Below are positions 27,261 through 35,574 of a stretch of 49,502 bases of DNA, piece after piece. Both the position numbers and the translations under genes were made by a program. This DNA comes from Sulfitobacter sp. Its GTDB lineage: Bacteria > Pseudomonadota > Alphaproteobacteria > Rhodobacterales > Rhodobacteraceae. The stretch spans positions 1-49,502 of the forward strand of contig JAGXHE010000050.1 in assembly GCA_024636445.1 (NCBI GenBank). Direction: 5' to 3'. The stretch's first letter is position 1, and every line of letters begins with the position of its first letter. The notes beneath the pieces are model-generated. The model was not told the DNA's origin, did no database searches, and was given only the letters and a program-made list of their open reading frames with translations.

Positions 27261-29110
27261 CCCAGACTGATCTGACCCACATGCCAGCGCGCGCGCCTCT
27301 GGCCATGCCCGAACAGGACCTGCACTGCGCCCCCGGTGCGCGACCCTGTGCGCAGGACGGGTTCGGTTGGCGTCTGGCGGTCTTTGCCCCGGCGCTGACC
27401 ATCACGGCACTGCTGCTATGGGGTCTGCACGGTGTTCTGGCGCAGTCCGGCATGAGCGTTGTCGAATGGGCGCTTCTGGCGATGATCGGGCTGACCTTCG
27501 TGTGGGTCTCGCTGGCTGTCAGCACGGTGGGCGTGGCGCTGGCGGGCCGTTTCGAGGCACGCGAACCCGCACGGTACGGCGCCCCGATGGACGTGGCCCT
27601 GCTGGTGCCGGTCTACAACGAGGTCACCTGGGACGTGTTCGGCAATGCCGCCGCGATGCTGAACGACGTGGCCGCACGCAATCCGATGCACCGCTATGCG
27701 CTGTTCATCCTCAGCGACACGCAAGACGCCGCAATCGCCGCGCGCGAATTGCAAGCCTTCGAGGTTCTGCGCCGCGATGTGCCCGAGGGCATGACCGTGC
27801 ATTACCGCCGTCGCGCGCAGAACGTGGACAAGAAGGTGGGCAATCTGGCCGACTGGATCACTGGCTGGGGGGCCGCCCATGACGCGATGCTGGTGCTCGA
27901 CGCCGACAGCCTGATGACGGGCCGCGCCATCGTGCGCCTGTCCGACGAAATGGCCGCCGACCCGCAGGCGGGGCTGATCCAGAGCTTTCCGCAGCTGATC
28001 GGGGCCGAAACAGTCTTTGCCCGCATCCAGCAGTTTTCCAACATGGCCTATGGCTGGCTCTTGGCCGAAGGGCTGGCCCGCTGGGCGCGTGCCGAGGGCA
28101 ACTATTGGGGCCACAACGCGATCATCCGCGTCGCGGCCTTTGCCGGGGCCGCCGGTCTGCCGCACATCCGTGGCGGGCGCGATCTGATCCTCAGCCACGA
28201 TTTTGTCGAAGCGTCGCTGCTGCGCCGTGCGGGCTGGACGGTAAAGTTCCTGCCGCGCGTCGCAGGCAGTTTCGAGGAAACGCCCGGCACGCTGATCGAC
28301 TATGTCCTGCGCGACCGCCGCTGGTGCCGTGGCAACCTGCAGCACCTGCGTCTGCTGGGCACAAAGGGGCTGCATCCGGTCAGCCGCTTTCACCTGTTCC
28401 AGGGTGCTATGGCCTATCTGATGAGCCCCGCGTGGTTCCTGCTGCTGGTGTTCTGGACCCTGCTGGGCAAGGACGCCGAAACCAACGTGATCCGCTATTT
28501 CAACGAGGCCAACCCGATGTTTCCGTCCTGGCCACCCGAGATGAGCCATATCGACAGCGCAGGCTTTCTGGTGATCATGTACGCGATGCTTCTGACGCCC
28601 AAGGTGACGTCTGCGCTGGTCATCGCCCTGCGCCCCGGTGCTGTGCGGATGTTCGGTGGCAAGCGCGCATTCGGCACCGCATTCCTGACCGAAGTCGCCC
28701 TGTCGGTGGCCTATGCGCCGATCCTGATGATCCAGCAGACCAAGGCCGTGTTGCGCGCCCTGCTGTCACGCCGCGAATCCTGGGCGCCGCAAAACCGTGA
28801 AGGCACCCGTCAGCCGGTTTCCGTCCTGCTCAAGTTTCATTGGGTCGAGACCGCCTTGGGCTTGCTGCTGTCGGTTGGCCTGATCTCGGGGCTGGTGTCG
28901 TGGTGGCTGGTGCCGATCGTGGCGAGCCTGCTGCTGGCGGTGCCCTTGTCGGCGCTCAGTTCGCTTAATCTGGCGCGCCATGCCCCTGCGGGGTTCCGGA
29001 TGGACAGCCCGCTGACCCTGCACGAACCTGCTATCGTGGGCCGCGCACGGGCATTGCGGGCAGCGCTGCGGGCCGATCTGGAAGGGCGCGGCAAGCTGGC
29101 GGCCGAGTAG
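27257..29110 (+). CDS. opgH: Glucan biosynthesis glucosyltransferase OpgH
   Basis: The 617-residue membrane GT2 enzyme has two N-terminal helices (about 40-100) and a cytoplasmic catalytic domain. That domain carries LLVPVYNEV, the nucleotide-sugar DADSLMTGRA, the acceptor HDFVEASLLRRAGW and the QxxRW-type RDRRWCRGNLQH. Several C-terminal helices follow. It polymerises beta-1,2-linked glucose from UDP-glucose across the inner membrane, and is the last gene of the opgC-opgG-opgH operon. Confidence 0.93.
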   Translation: MTQTDLTHMPARAPLAMPEQDLHCAPGARPCAQDGFGWRLAVFAPALTITALLLWGLHGVLAQSGMSVVEWALLAMIGLTFVWVSLAVSTVGVALAGRFEAREPARYGAPMDVALLVPVYNEVTWDVFGNAAAMLNDVAARNPMHRYALFILSDTQDAAIAARELQAFEVLRRDVPEGMTVHYRRRAQNVDKKVGNLADWITGWGAAHDAMLVLDADSLMTGRAIVRLSDEMAADPQAGLIQSFPQLIGAETVFARIQQFSNMAYGWLLAEGLARWARAEGNYWGHNAIIRVAAFAGAAGLPHIRGGRDLILSHDFVEASLLRRAGWTVKFLPRVAGSFEETPGTLIDYVLRDRRWCRGNLQHLRLLGTKGLHPVSRFHLFQGAMAYLMSPAWFLLLVFWTLLGKDAETNVIRYFNEANPMFPSWPPEMSHIDSAGFLVIMYAMLLTPKVTSALVIALRPGAVRMFGGKRAFGTAFLTEVALSVAYAPILMIQQTKAVLRALLSRRESWAPQNREGTRQPVSVLLKFHWVETALGLLLSVGLISGLVSWWLVPIVASLLLAVPLSALSSLNLARHAPAGFRMDSPLTLHEPAIVGRARALRAALRADLEGRGKLAAE

Positions 29111-29165
29111 GGTTTCGGTCACCACATGCGCGTACAGCGCACGGTTCGTTTCTCCTGCCCAGTCG

Positions 29166-30005
29166 TTATAGCCCTTCGCGCCAGTCCAGCGCCATGTCGA
29201 TCCAGCCATCCGGCACGCGGTGACCGCCTTCGAACAGCGCCAACTCCAGCGCAGTATCCGGGGCACAGCGATCCCATGCGCGGCGCAGGAACTGCCCTTC
29301 GGTCACGAACCTGTCAGCGCGCAACTGAACGCAGCCGTTGACCTGCCGCCACAGGTGCATCGCGTGGAAAACATCACCCTGCACAAAGGCCTGCGGGTCG
29401 TTCACATCCACCCCACGTACCACCCGCCCTTCCAGCGGAACGGTGGTGTCCGTCCAACCGTGCGTGTGCAGCAGCCTGACCGGCCCCGCGCATGCGTCGG
29501 GATGAGGCCGCCAAAACGCGCCCGCGACGGGCATGTAGGCGGCAAAAGCATCCGGCGCGGCGCAAGCGGTGTAATGGGTCATTGAGCCGCCGATGGAAAA
29601 GCCTGCCAGCACCATCTGATCGCGATCAAGGTCAAAGCGCGCCGCTGCATCGTCGCGCACCGCCATCAGGAACGCCACCTCATCGCGGTCTTGTGGCAGA
29701 TCGGGGTGAAACGACCAGCGTCTGCCATTGCGTCCCGTCATCTCGGTGCCATCGGGGCCGATCACCGCATAGCCCCGCGCCAGCGCCTTGCCTGCCCAGC
29801 CTTCGGGGCGCAGGCTGGCGTCGCCGTTGCCGCCGAAGCCGTGCAGGAACATGATCGCGCCCTTGGGCGGACCAACTGGCAGACTGATATGATAAGTACC
29901 CTCACCGAGCGCGCAGGCCTCGGGTGCGGCACCGCAGTTTGCCTGTGCCGATTGAGCAGCAACGATCAGCGCCAGAGCCGCGCCAAGTTTTAGAAAGATG
30001 TCCAT
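29166..30005 (-). CDS. Secreted alpha/beta hydrolase, LpqC/polyhydroxybutyrate-depolymerase-like esterase
   Basis: The 279-residue protein has a signal peptide (MDIFLKLGAALALIVAAQSA) and an alpha/beta-hydrolase fold. It shows the oxyanion segment IMFLHGFGGNG, nucleophile Ser in GFSIGGSMTHY, and a C-terminal His in FEGGHRVPD. Similar proteins are annotated as feruloyl or polyhydroxybutyrate depolymerase-type esterases; the substrate is not clear. ATG 30003-30005 gives the signal peptide; a longer in-frame start would place coding before it. It lies 46 bp after a rhodanese gene. Confidence 0.82.
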   Translation of the reverse strand: MDIFLKLGAALALIVAAQSAQANCGAAPEACALGEGTYHISLPVGPPKGAIMFLHGFGGNGDASLRPEGWAGKALARGYAVIGPDGTEMTGRNGRRWSFHPDLPQDRDEVAFLMAVRDDAAARFDLDRDQMVLAGFSIGGSMTHYTACAAPDAFAAYMPVAGAFWRPHPDACAGPVRLLHTHGWTDTTVPLEGRVVRGVDVNDPQAFVQGDVFHAMHLWRQVNGCVQLRADRFVTEGQFLRRAWDRCAPDTALELALFEGGHRVPDGWIDMALDWREGL

Positions 30006-30051
30006 ATGTCCAAGCCGCTCCATCAATCTCGTAACTGCTGACCGCCGGCCC

Positions 30052-30519
30052 CTACGCTTGCACCACTGGCAGATCGCGTTTGATCCAGCCCGGACCGGCA
30101 CCGGACCCAAGCATACCCTCGGGCACATCCAGCACGCTGTCGAACTCTCTGTCCCGCAACTGCCGGGTCATATGGCGCGACCGCACGCCCCGTGCGCAGA
30201 TCAGCGCCACGGTCCGCGCGGGATCACCCTGCACCAGACTGCCCAGCGCCGCCGCGAAATCCTCGCGGCGCATGTCCAGCGGATGCGCACCCTGCCCTAT
30301 ACCCGTCAGCGCCCATTCGTCGGGACGCCGGATGTCGACCAGCATCAGCTCTCCCGCTGCCGCCCTGTCATATGCCTGTCGCGGGGTCAGCGTGCCGCTG
30401 TCGTTGCGCGCCGTGACGTTGAACCAACGCGCGCCAAAGACCGCACCGCCCGTCACAACCGCCGCCGTACCAAGGCCGATCATGCGGCGACGCGACCAGA
30501 GGGGATTTATCTCAGACAT
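30052..30519 (-). CDS. Rhodanese-like domain protein, membrane-anchored or exported
   Basis: The 155-residue protein has an N-terminal twin-arginine-like RRRMIGLGTAAVVTGG followed by a rhodanese domain. The active-site loop is ICARGVRS, with a catalytic Cys, after a DIRRPDEW segment. Rhodaneses transfer sulfane sulfur; with this signal it would act at the periplasmic face. It has the same orientation as the esterase (46 bp after it) and the YHS protein (75 bp before). Confidence 0.85.
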   Translation of the reverse strand: MSEINPLWSRRRMIGLGTAAVVTGGAVFGARWFNVTARNDSGTLTPRQAYDRAAAGELMLVDIRRPDEWALTGIGQGAHPLDMRREDFAAALGSLVQGDPARTVALICARGVRSRHMTRQLRDREFDSVLDVPEGMLGSGAGPGWIKRDLPVVQA

Positions 30520-30594
30520 GGCACCTGTTCGGGGTGGCGGGGGCTTGCGGCTTGCGGCCTGCACCGAAGTTTACGCGCAAGGCTGGTCTTGCAC

Positions 30595-31122
30595 CTAGTT
30601 GTTTTCCGGCGCGGGCGACGTGAACTTTGGAATACGCCTGTCTGACGCCGGCTTGGGGTCAAGCGACACCCAGTTCGTCTCGCTCGAGGTCAGATTGCCG
30701 GGAATGTCCTCCTCCCAGAAACCAACCACGTCGGGCGTGATGTTCAGATACAGCTTGCCGTCGACGATGCGCCACAGGTTCGGATTGCCGGGCACCTTGC
30801 CCCCCTTGGCGACGCCATAGGCGCAATGACCGTCGTATTGCGGCGCAAAGGCTGCCGGATCGGCGAGGAAACGCGCGCGGTTGTCCTCGCTTGCAAAGGC
30901 GAAGGTCGCGCCGTTGTAGTCGGCGGTGATGTCCGCGCGGCCTGCGACGGCTGCGGGTTGATCCATTCCGACGGAATTCTGGTCGAGATCGAAATAGGCG
31001 ACGACATCGTGGCCCGAGGCTGCGTAGCCCGTGCTGTCGATATATTGCGGACCAGCGAAGGCGGACGTCGCAAGCAGCATGGCGGCGACCGAAGCAGGGA
31101 GTGCGAGGCTGAAGCGGGACAT
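30595..31122 (-). CDS. YHS domain-containing secreted protein
   Basis: The 175-residue protein has a signal peptide (MSRFSLALPASVAAMLLATS) and a YHS-like domain: SGHDVVAYFDLDQNS, FAFASEDNRARFLADP, and GHCAYGVAKGGKVPGNPNLW with IVDGKLYLN. The YHS domain is linked to metal-binding proteins, including copper transporters, but the role of this family is unknown. ATG 31120-31122 follows AAAGGAA. The C-terminus SPAPENN is a low-complexity tail. Confidence 0.85.
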   Translation of the reverse strand: MSRFSLALPASVAAMLLATSAFAGPQYIDSTGYAASGHDVVAYFDLDQNSVGMDQPAAVAGRADITADYNGATFAFASEDNRARFLADPAAFAPQYDGHCAYGVAKGGKVPGNPNLWRIVDGKLYLNITPDVVGFWEEDIPGNLTSSETNWVSLDPKPASDRRIPKFTSPAPENN

Positions 31123-31302
31123 GGCGGTTCCTTTGAACGGGGCACGGGTAGGCCCCTCGACGGGGGCGGCGTGCAAAGCTAGCCACACAATGCCGCGCAA
31201 AGCATCCCACCTGACGTGGATGTGAAACGCGCTGTCGGATTTCGTGAGCGGCGGGGCCGGTTTGTTACGATCTCGGGCGAAACCGGACCCGGCTGCGCCC
31301 GA

Positions 31303-32094
31303 TCATTTCAATATCGGCGGCTTATCCGGGTCCGACCCCGGTGCAGGGCGGACACGCTCTGACAGGTCTTCGGGCTGGGGCAGATCAAATCGCAATCCGG
31401 TGCGCGCCAGCCGTTCGGCCATCGGATCGTCCGCACGAAAAAATGCGACATCCATCGCACCCGCTTCGATGCCCGAAAATGTCAGCGCCTCGGACGCCAC
31501 CTGGGCAAGTGCTGTTTCGGCATGGGGCACTGCGCCGACAAAACCCAGCATATGTCCCGAACCACCACCCGCATAAGTCACGCCGACCAGACAGGCATAG
31601 CGCGCCAGCCCCGTGGCACTCGCCAGCTTTTCGTCGATGGCCTGGATCAGGCTGTCGGGCAGTCCCTTGGGCGCGGTCAGGCTTTCGACTTTGGCATCGA
31701 CGTCTTTCGGGGCATTGCCCAGCGTGCTGTGCAGCCACGCCATCGCGTCTGGCGGCAGAAGGATGGCCGAAGGTGCCACTTCGAGGTTCAGACCCAAGCC
31801 CAGGCCATTGCCCGCCAGCAGACCCGCCGCTACGCGCCCCGACAGGGCGGCATAAGGGGCCGCAGGGCCTGCAAAACCGGCCAGCCGTTCCTCTCGGTCA
31901 AAGGCAAGAATGTATTGCATGCCTTCGGCTTCGAACAATTGCGGAGTGATCTTGTCCCCGTCGGCCACGCCTTCGAGCAGCACGAAAAGCTCGGCTGCGG
32001 CGAGACGTTCGTAGAAACGCAGGCGTGGCGTGTCGTCGTCCGGTGCTGCGGTCATGGCCGCGTGGGCGGCGTCGATGGGTGTGTGTTCTGTCAT
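31303..32094 (-). CDS. SseB family protein
   Basis: The 263-residue protein has an SseB N-terminal domain, RLRFYERLAAAELFVLLEG followed by FDREERLAGF and PYAALSGRVAAGLL, and a C-terminal half with GGSGHMLGFVGAVPHAE. It has no signal peptide. The start overlaps the stop of the upstream uracil-DNA glycosylase homologue by ATGA. Function is uncertain across the family. Confidence 0.85.
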   Translation of the reverse strand: MTEHTPIDAAHAAMTAAPDDDTPRLRFYERLAAAELFVLLEGVADGDKITPQLFEAEGMQYILAFDREERLAGFAGPAAPYAALSGRVAAGLLAGNGLGLGLNLEVAPSAILLPPDAMAWLHSTLGNAPKDVDAKVESLTAPKGLPDSLIQAIDEKLASATGLARYACLVGVTYAGGGSGHMLGFVGAVPHAETALAQVASEALTFSGIEAGAMDVAFFRADDPMAERLARTGLRFDLPQPEDLSERVRPAPGSDPDKPPILK

Positions 32095-32696
32095 GTCAGC
32101 GCCTTGTGGACCGCTTTGCGCAGCTGAGGCAAGAGGTCGGTTTCAAACCACGGGTTTTTGCGTATCCAGCCGGTGTTGCGCCACGACGGATGCGGCAGAG
32201 GGAAAATCACTGGCGCATGGACACGCCAGCCTGCAACGGTATCTGTGACCGAAGCGCGCGTGTTCAAGTGCCATTTCTGCGCATAGCCGCCGATCAGCAG
32301 GGTCAGCGGCACTGGGCCGATATGCTTCATCGCCCCATCCCGCCATGTCTGGTGGCAGATCGCGGGCGGCGGCAGGTCCGCACCCTTGGCACTGTAGCCC
32401 GGAAAGCAAAAGGCCATCGGCAGCACCGCGATGCGCGACATGTCATAGAATGTCGCGCGGTCGATGCCCATCCAGTCGCGCAAGCGGTCGCCCGAAGGAT
32501 CATCAAAAGGCTTGCCCGAGGCATGGACCCGCGCGCCGGGTGCCTGCCCTGCCACCATGATGCGCGCATCTGCACCAAACCAGACCACCGGACGCGGGCT
32601 GTGCCCGGTGGCGGTACTGGCGAACCGCTGGGCGCAGATCGTGCATTTGGGGATATCGTCGGTGATGGCCATAGGGTTGGTATAGGGGGCACACAT
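32091..32696 (-). CDS. Uracil-DNA glycosylase family protein with probable Fe-S cluster
   Basis: The 201-residue protein has the glycosylase motif GQAPGARVHASGKPFDD, including DPSGDRLRDW, and the C-terminal LPHPSWRN. Four cysteines, Cys18, Cys21 (KCTIC), Cys97 (FCFPGY) and Cys114 (ICHQ), are spaced like the 4Fe-4S ligands of family 4/5 enzymes. It should excise uracil or a related base from DNA. Two ATG starts, 32694-32696 and 32670-32672, are equally weak. It is translationally coupled to the SseB gene. Confidence 0.82.
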   Translation of the reverse strand: MCAPYTNPMAITDDIPKCTICAQRFASTATGHSPRPVVWFGADARIMVAGQAPGARVHASGKPFDDPSGDRLRDWMGIDRATFYDMSRIAVLPMAFCFPGYSAKGADLPPPAICHQTWRDGAMKHIGPVPLTLLIGGYAQKWHLNTRASVTDTVAGWRVHAPVIFPLPHPSWRNTGWIRKNPWFETDLLPQLRKAVHKALT

Positions 32697-33140
32697 CCGC
32701 AGGCAAGCAGATCGCCAGGAGAATGGCGCATCTTTGCCCCGACCAATGACAGGAACCTGACCCTAGCCGCCGACAGCTTTGCCGACCCCTCGACGCTCGT
32801 CGCGTTTGGCGTGATGGCGGCGGCTCAAGGTCGCCTGTGTCCCTTCAAAGAAGCCCTGAAACCTGGCGATTTTGACCGGACATGGCGCGGTTCACCGCGC
32901 TGACATCCATCGCTCCGTTGTCTTTGACACAGGGCTGGTGCAGGATTTCGGCGAACGTGGCCTGCCATGCTCGTTCAGCAACAGGACACAATTCACGCTT
33001 TGCGTATACTTTTGTTATCCAACCAGACATAATATGGCCAAATTCTATGGTTAAACCGTTAACAACCCTCTGATAATGAGGGATGGACGTGTCCACATAA
33101 GGGACTTCCACCAACCGGAGCCACGTGACCGGAGCAGGCG
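32697..33140. other. Gene-poor gap before the polysaccharide-export operon
   Basis: This 444-bp gap is normal GC for its first 280 bp and AT-rich after about 32990. A minus frame of 89 codons (32845-33114, TTG start) and a plus frame ending near 32903 exist, but neither has a ribosome-binding site or recognisable sequence. There are TATACT and TAATAT boxes and small hairpins, CCCTC-GAGGG (33066-33082) and TGGACGTGTCCA (about 33084-33095). It probably contains the kpsT promoter; the first part may be a decayed fragment. Confidence 0.5.
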
Positions 33141-33800
33141 ATGCTTGAGTTTGAAAATGTCAGCAAGTCCTTTTGGACGGGCAGTCACCGAAAGGTGATC
33201 CTCGACCGTGTGTCGTTTCGCGTCGAGCTTGGCAAGTCGCTGGGCATTCTTGCGCCCAATGGCACGGGCAAGACCACGCTGATCAACATGATGGCCGGAC
33301 TGGAAAAACCCGACGAGGGCGAAATCCGCCGGGGCTGCAACATATCGTTTCCACTGGGGTTCATGGGTGGCGTCGTGCCCAAGGTGTCAGCGATGGAAAA
33401 CGCGCGCTACATCGCGCGGCTGTACGGGCTGGACCCCGATTATGTCGAAAGCTTCTGCCGCTGGCTGTGCGGGCTGGGGGAATATTTCGACCAACCGCTG
33501 GGCACATATTCGTCCGGTATGCGGGGACGGTTTTCGTTTGCACTGATGCTGGCACTGGACTTTGACATCTATCTGATCGACGAAGGCATGCCGGGCTCCA
33601 CCGACGTCGAGTTCAACCGCAAGGCAGGACAGATCCTGCAAGAGCGGCTGCGCACCACAACAATCGTCATTGTGTCACACCAGGCCCAGACGCTTGAAAA
33701 GTTCGCCCGTTCCGCTGCCGTGCTGCTGGATGGACAATTGCATATGTTCGATACGTTGGAAGAGGCGAAAAGGCTTTATGACTACCAAACCCAAGGCTAG
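33141..33800 (+). CDS. Polysaccharide-export ABC transporter ATPase, KpsT-like
   Basis: The 219-residue ATPase has Walker A APNGTGKTT (38-46), the short ABC signature YSSGMRGRFSFAL, Walker B FDIYLIDEGMP, and the switch His in IVIVSHQAQTL. The signature and DEGMP loop match the KpsT/CtrD/BexA group that exports capsular polysaccharide with KpsM. It overlaps the next gene by 23 bp. No KpsM-like permease is in the window, so the permease must be elsewhere or the module is incomplete. Confidence 0.9.
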   Translation: MLEFENVSKSFWTGSHRKVILDRVSFRVELGKSLGILAPNGTGKTTLINMMAGLEKPDEGEIRRGCNISFPLGFMGGVVPKVSAMENARYIARLYGLDPDYVESFCRWLCGLGEYFDQPLGTYSSGMRGRFSFALMLALDFDIYLIDEGMPGSTDVEFNRKAGQILQERLRTTTIVIVSHQAQTLEKFARSAAVLLDGQLHMFDTLEEAKRLYDYQTQG

Positions 33801-35574
33801 AAAGTTCCGCATCAAGCGGACGACGCCGCATTTGAGTGGCGCATCCGACAGCACGCCGACGGCTGCGAACGTGGCTGCGAATACGGCGCCGCGCCCCGAG
33901 CCCGAAACCGCGGACGCACCCGGCCCCACGTCCGAGCGCGCCTTGGCCCCCGCACCAAACCAAACGGCCCCTACAGCAAGGCCAGCGCCCGCACCGCCTG
34001 CCGCGCAAACTTCGCCGCAACATCGGGAACCCGCCCCGCAGTCCCAAGACCAACAGCCACAGCCCCGTCAGGGCGAGGTGTCCTCTGCCCGCGAAGTCGC
34101 GAGCGAAAATGACATGGACGCGATCCGCCACGAAGGTCTTACAGGCCGCCAGCTGCGCATGGCGCGGCGCGTGGCACAAAAACACGGGCTCGCACCCACG
34201 TCCGACTTCGACGCCGTACGCCTGCTGCGTGACCAGGGCATCGACCCGTTCCAGCGCTCGAACATGCTGGAACTGGTGGTGCCCAGCGAAAGCAACCGCA
34301 AGCCCGGAGAGCCCGACGGCTTTGAAAACCTGCCCGCACGCACCGATCCGAACCGTCACCAGCTGCCCCAGACCGTGCCTGTGGGCCGCAGCAATCTGCC
34401 CTCGTCCGATCTCAGCCCCGCTGATCAGCGGATGCGCGAAATCTCGCAGATCCAGCGCGACATCGGCAAACGTCGGCGCAAGAAACTGGGACTGCTCCTG
34501 GTGCGGCTGGCGTTCTTCGTGGCACTGCCTACCTTTCTGGCAGGCTGGTACTTCTACCAGATCGCCACGCCGATGTACGCGACCAAGGCCGACTTCCTGA
34601 TCATCCAGAACGAAGGCAGCGGCGGTGCGGGGCCCTTGGGCGGTCTTTTGCCCACGCAATTCGCCACCAATTCGGACGCGATCGCGACCCAGGGCTATCT
34701 GCAATCCAAGGATGCGATGCTGCGGCTTGATGACGATCTGGGGTTCAAGGCGCATTTTACGCAGGACTGGATAGACCCGATCCAGCGTCTGACCACCGAT
34801 CCGACCAATGAAGAAGCCTACAAAACCTACCGCAAGAACGTGAAGATCGGCTATGACCCGACCGAAGGGATGATCCGCCTGGAAACCGTCGCGGCCGAGC
34901 CCGAAGTGTCGGCGGAATTTGCGCGGCGTCTGATCAGCTACGCTGAACAGCGGGTCAACAACCTGAGCCAGCAAAAGCGCGAAGACCAGATGAAGGACGC
35001 CCGCCAGGGCTTTGAGAAGGCCGAAACCGAGCGGCGCGCGGCGCAAGAGGCGTTGGTCAAGCTGCAGGTCGAAAGCAGCACGCTGGACCCTCAGGCAGTT
35101 ATTGCCGCAGTGCGCGCCCAGATCACCAATTATGAAACGCTGCTGTTGGAGAAAGAGCTGGAGCTGGCGGCACTGCTGGACAACGCCCGCCCCAACCGCG
35201 CCAAGGTCGACGGTGTCGAAGGTGACATCCGCCGCCTGAACGACCAACTGGCAAAGCTGAACCAGCGCATGAACGCCGCATCAGAGGGCGAAAACTCGCT
35301 GGCGCAGATGGCGGTGAACCTGCAACTGGCGCAGGCCGACCTTGCCAGCCGCGACATGATGCTGCAATCGGCTTTGCAACAAATGGAACAAAGCCGTGTC
35401 GAGGCTTCGCGTCAGGTGCGTTATCTGACCGTGGCCGTGCAACCGGTGGCAAGCCAGGAGGCGAGCTACCCGCGCAAGTTCGAGAACACCATCCTGGCAT
35501 TCCTGATTTTCGCAGGCATTTACCTGATGATCTCGCTCACCGCATCCATTCTACGTGAACAGGTAACCTCATGA
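33778..35574 (+). CDS. KpsE/CtrB-like polysaccharide co-export inner-membrane protein
   Basis: The 598-residue protein has a disordered, proline-, alanine- and glutamine-rich cytoplasmic N-terminus (1-110) and a helical segment with LTGRQLRMARRVAQKHG. A first membrane helix follows at about 238-260, then a long periplasmic coiled coil (about 380-540) and a C-terminal helix at about 572-592. This two-helix, coiled-coil plan is KpsE-like. The N-terminal extension of about 235 residues is longer than in E. coli KpsE. The start at 33778 has AAAAGG upstream and overlaps kpsT. It should bridge the inner membrane to an outer-membrane exporter. Confidence 0.85.
   Translation: MTTKPKARKFRIKRTTPHLSGASDSTPTAANVAANTAPRPEPETADAPGPTSERALAPAPNQTAPTARPAPAPPAAQTSPQHREPAPQSQDQQPQPRQGEVSSAREVASENDMDAIRHEGLTGRQLRMARRVAQKHGLAPTSDFDAVRLLRDQGIDPFQRSNMLELVVPSESNRKPGEPDGFENLPARTDPNRHQLPQTVPVGRSNLPSSDLSPADQRMREISQIQRDIGKRRRKKLGLLLVRLAFFVALPTFLAGWYFYQIATPMYATKADFLIIQNEGSGGAGPLGGLLPTQFATNSDAIATQGYLQSKDAMLRLDDDLGFKAHFTQDWIDPIQRLTTDPTNEEAYKTYRKNVKIGYDPTEGMIRLETVAAEPEVSAEFARRLISYAEQRVNNLSQQKREDQMKDARQGFEKAETERRAAQEALVKLQVESSTLDPQAVIAAVRAQITNYETLLLEKELELAALLDNARPNRAKVDGVEGDIRRLNDQLAKLNQRMNAASEGENSLAQMAVNLQLAQADLASRDMMLQSALQQMEQSRVEASRQVRYLTVAVQPVASQEASYPRKFENTILAFLIFAGIYLMISLTASILREQVTS

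Noticed and set aside
33050-33065. TTAA-N4-TTAA upstream of kpsT, considered as a CtrA site
   Set aside because: CtrA sites need TTAA-N7-TTAA; the spacing here is wrong.
33667-35247. 526-codon minus-strand frame over the kpsE-like gene
   Set aside because: It is antisense to a gene with membrane helices and coiled coil, and is a shadow of the low-complexity region.
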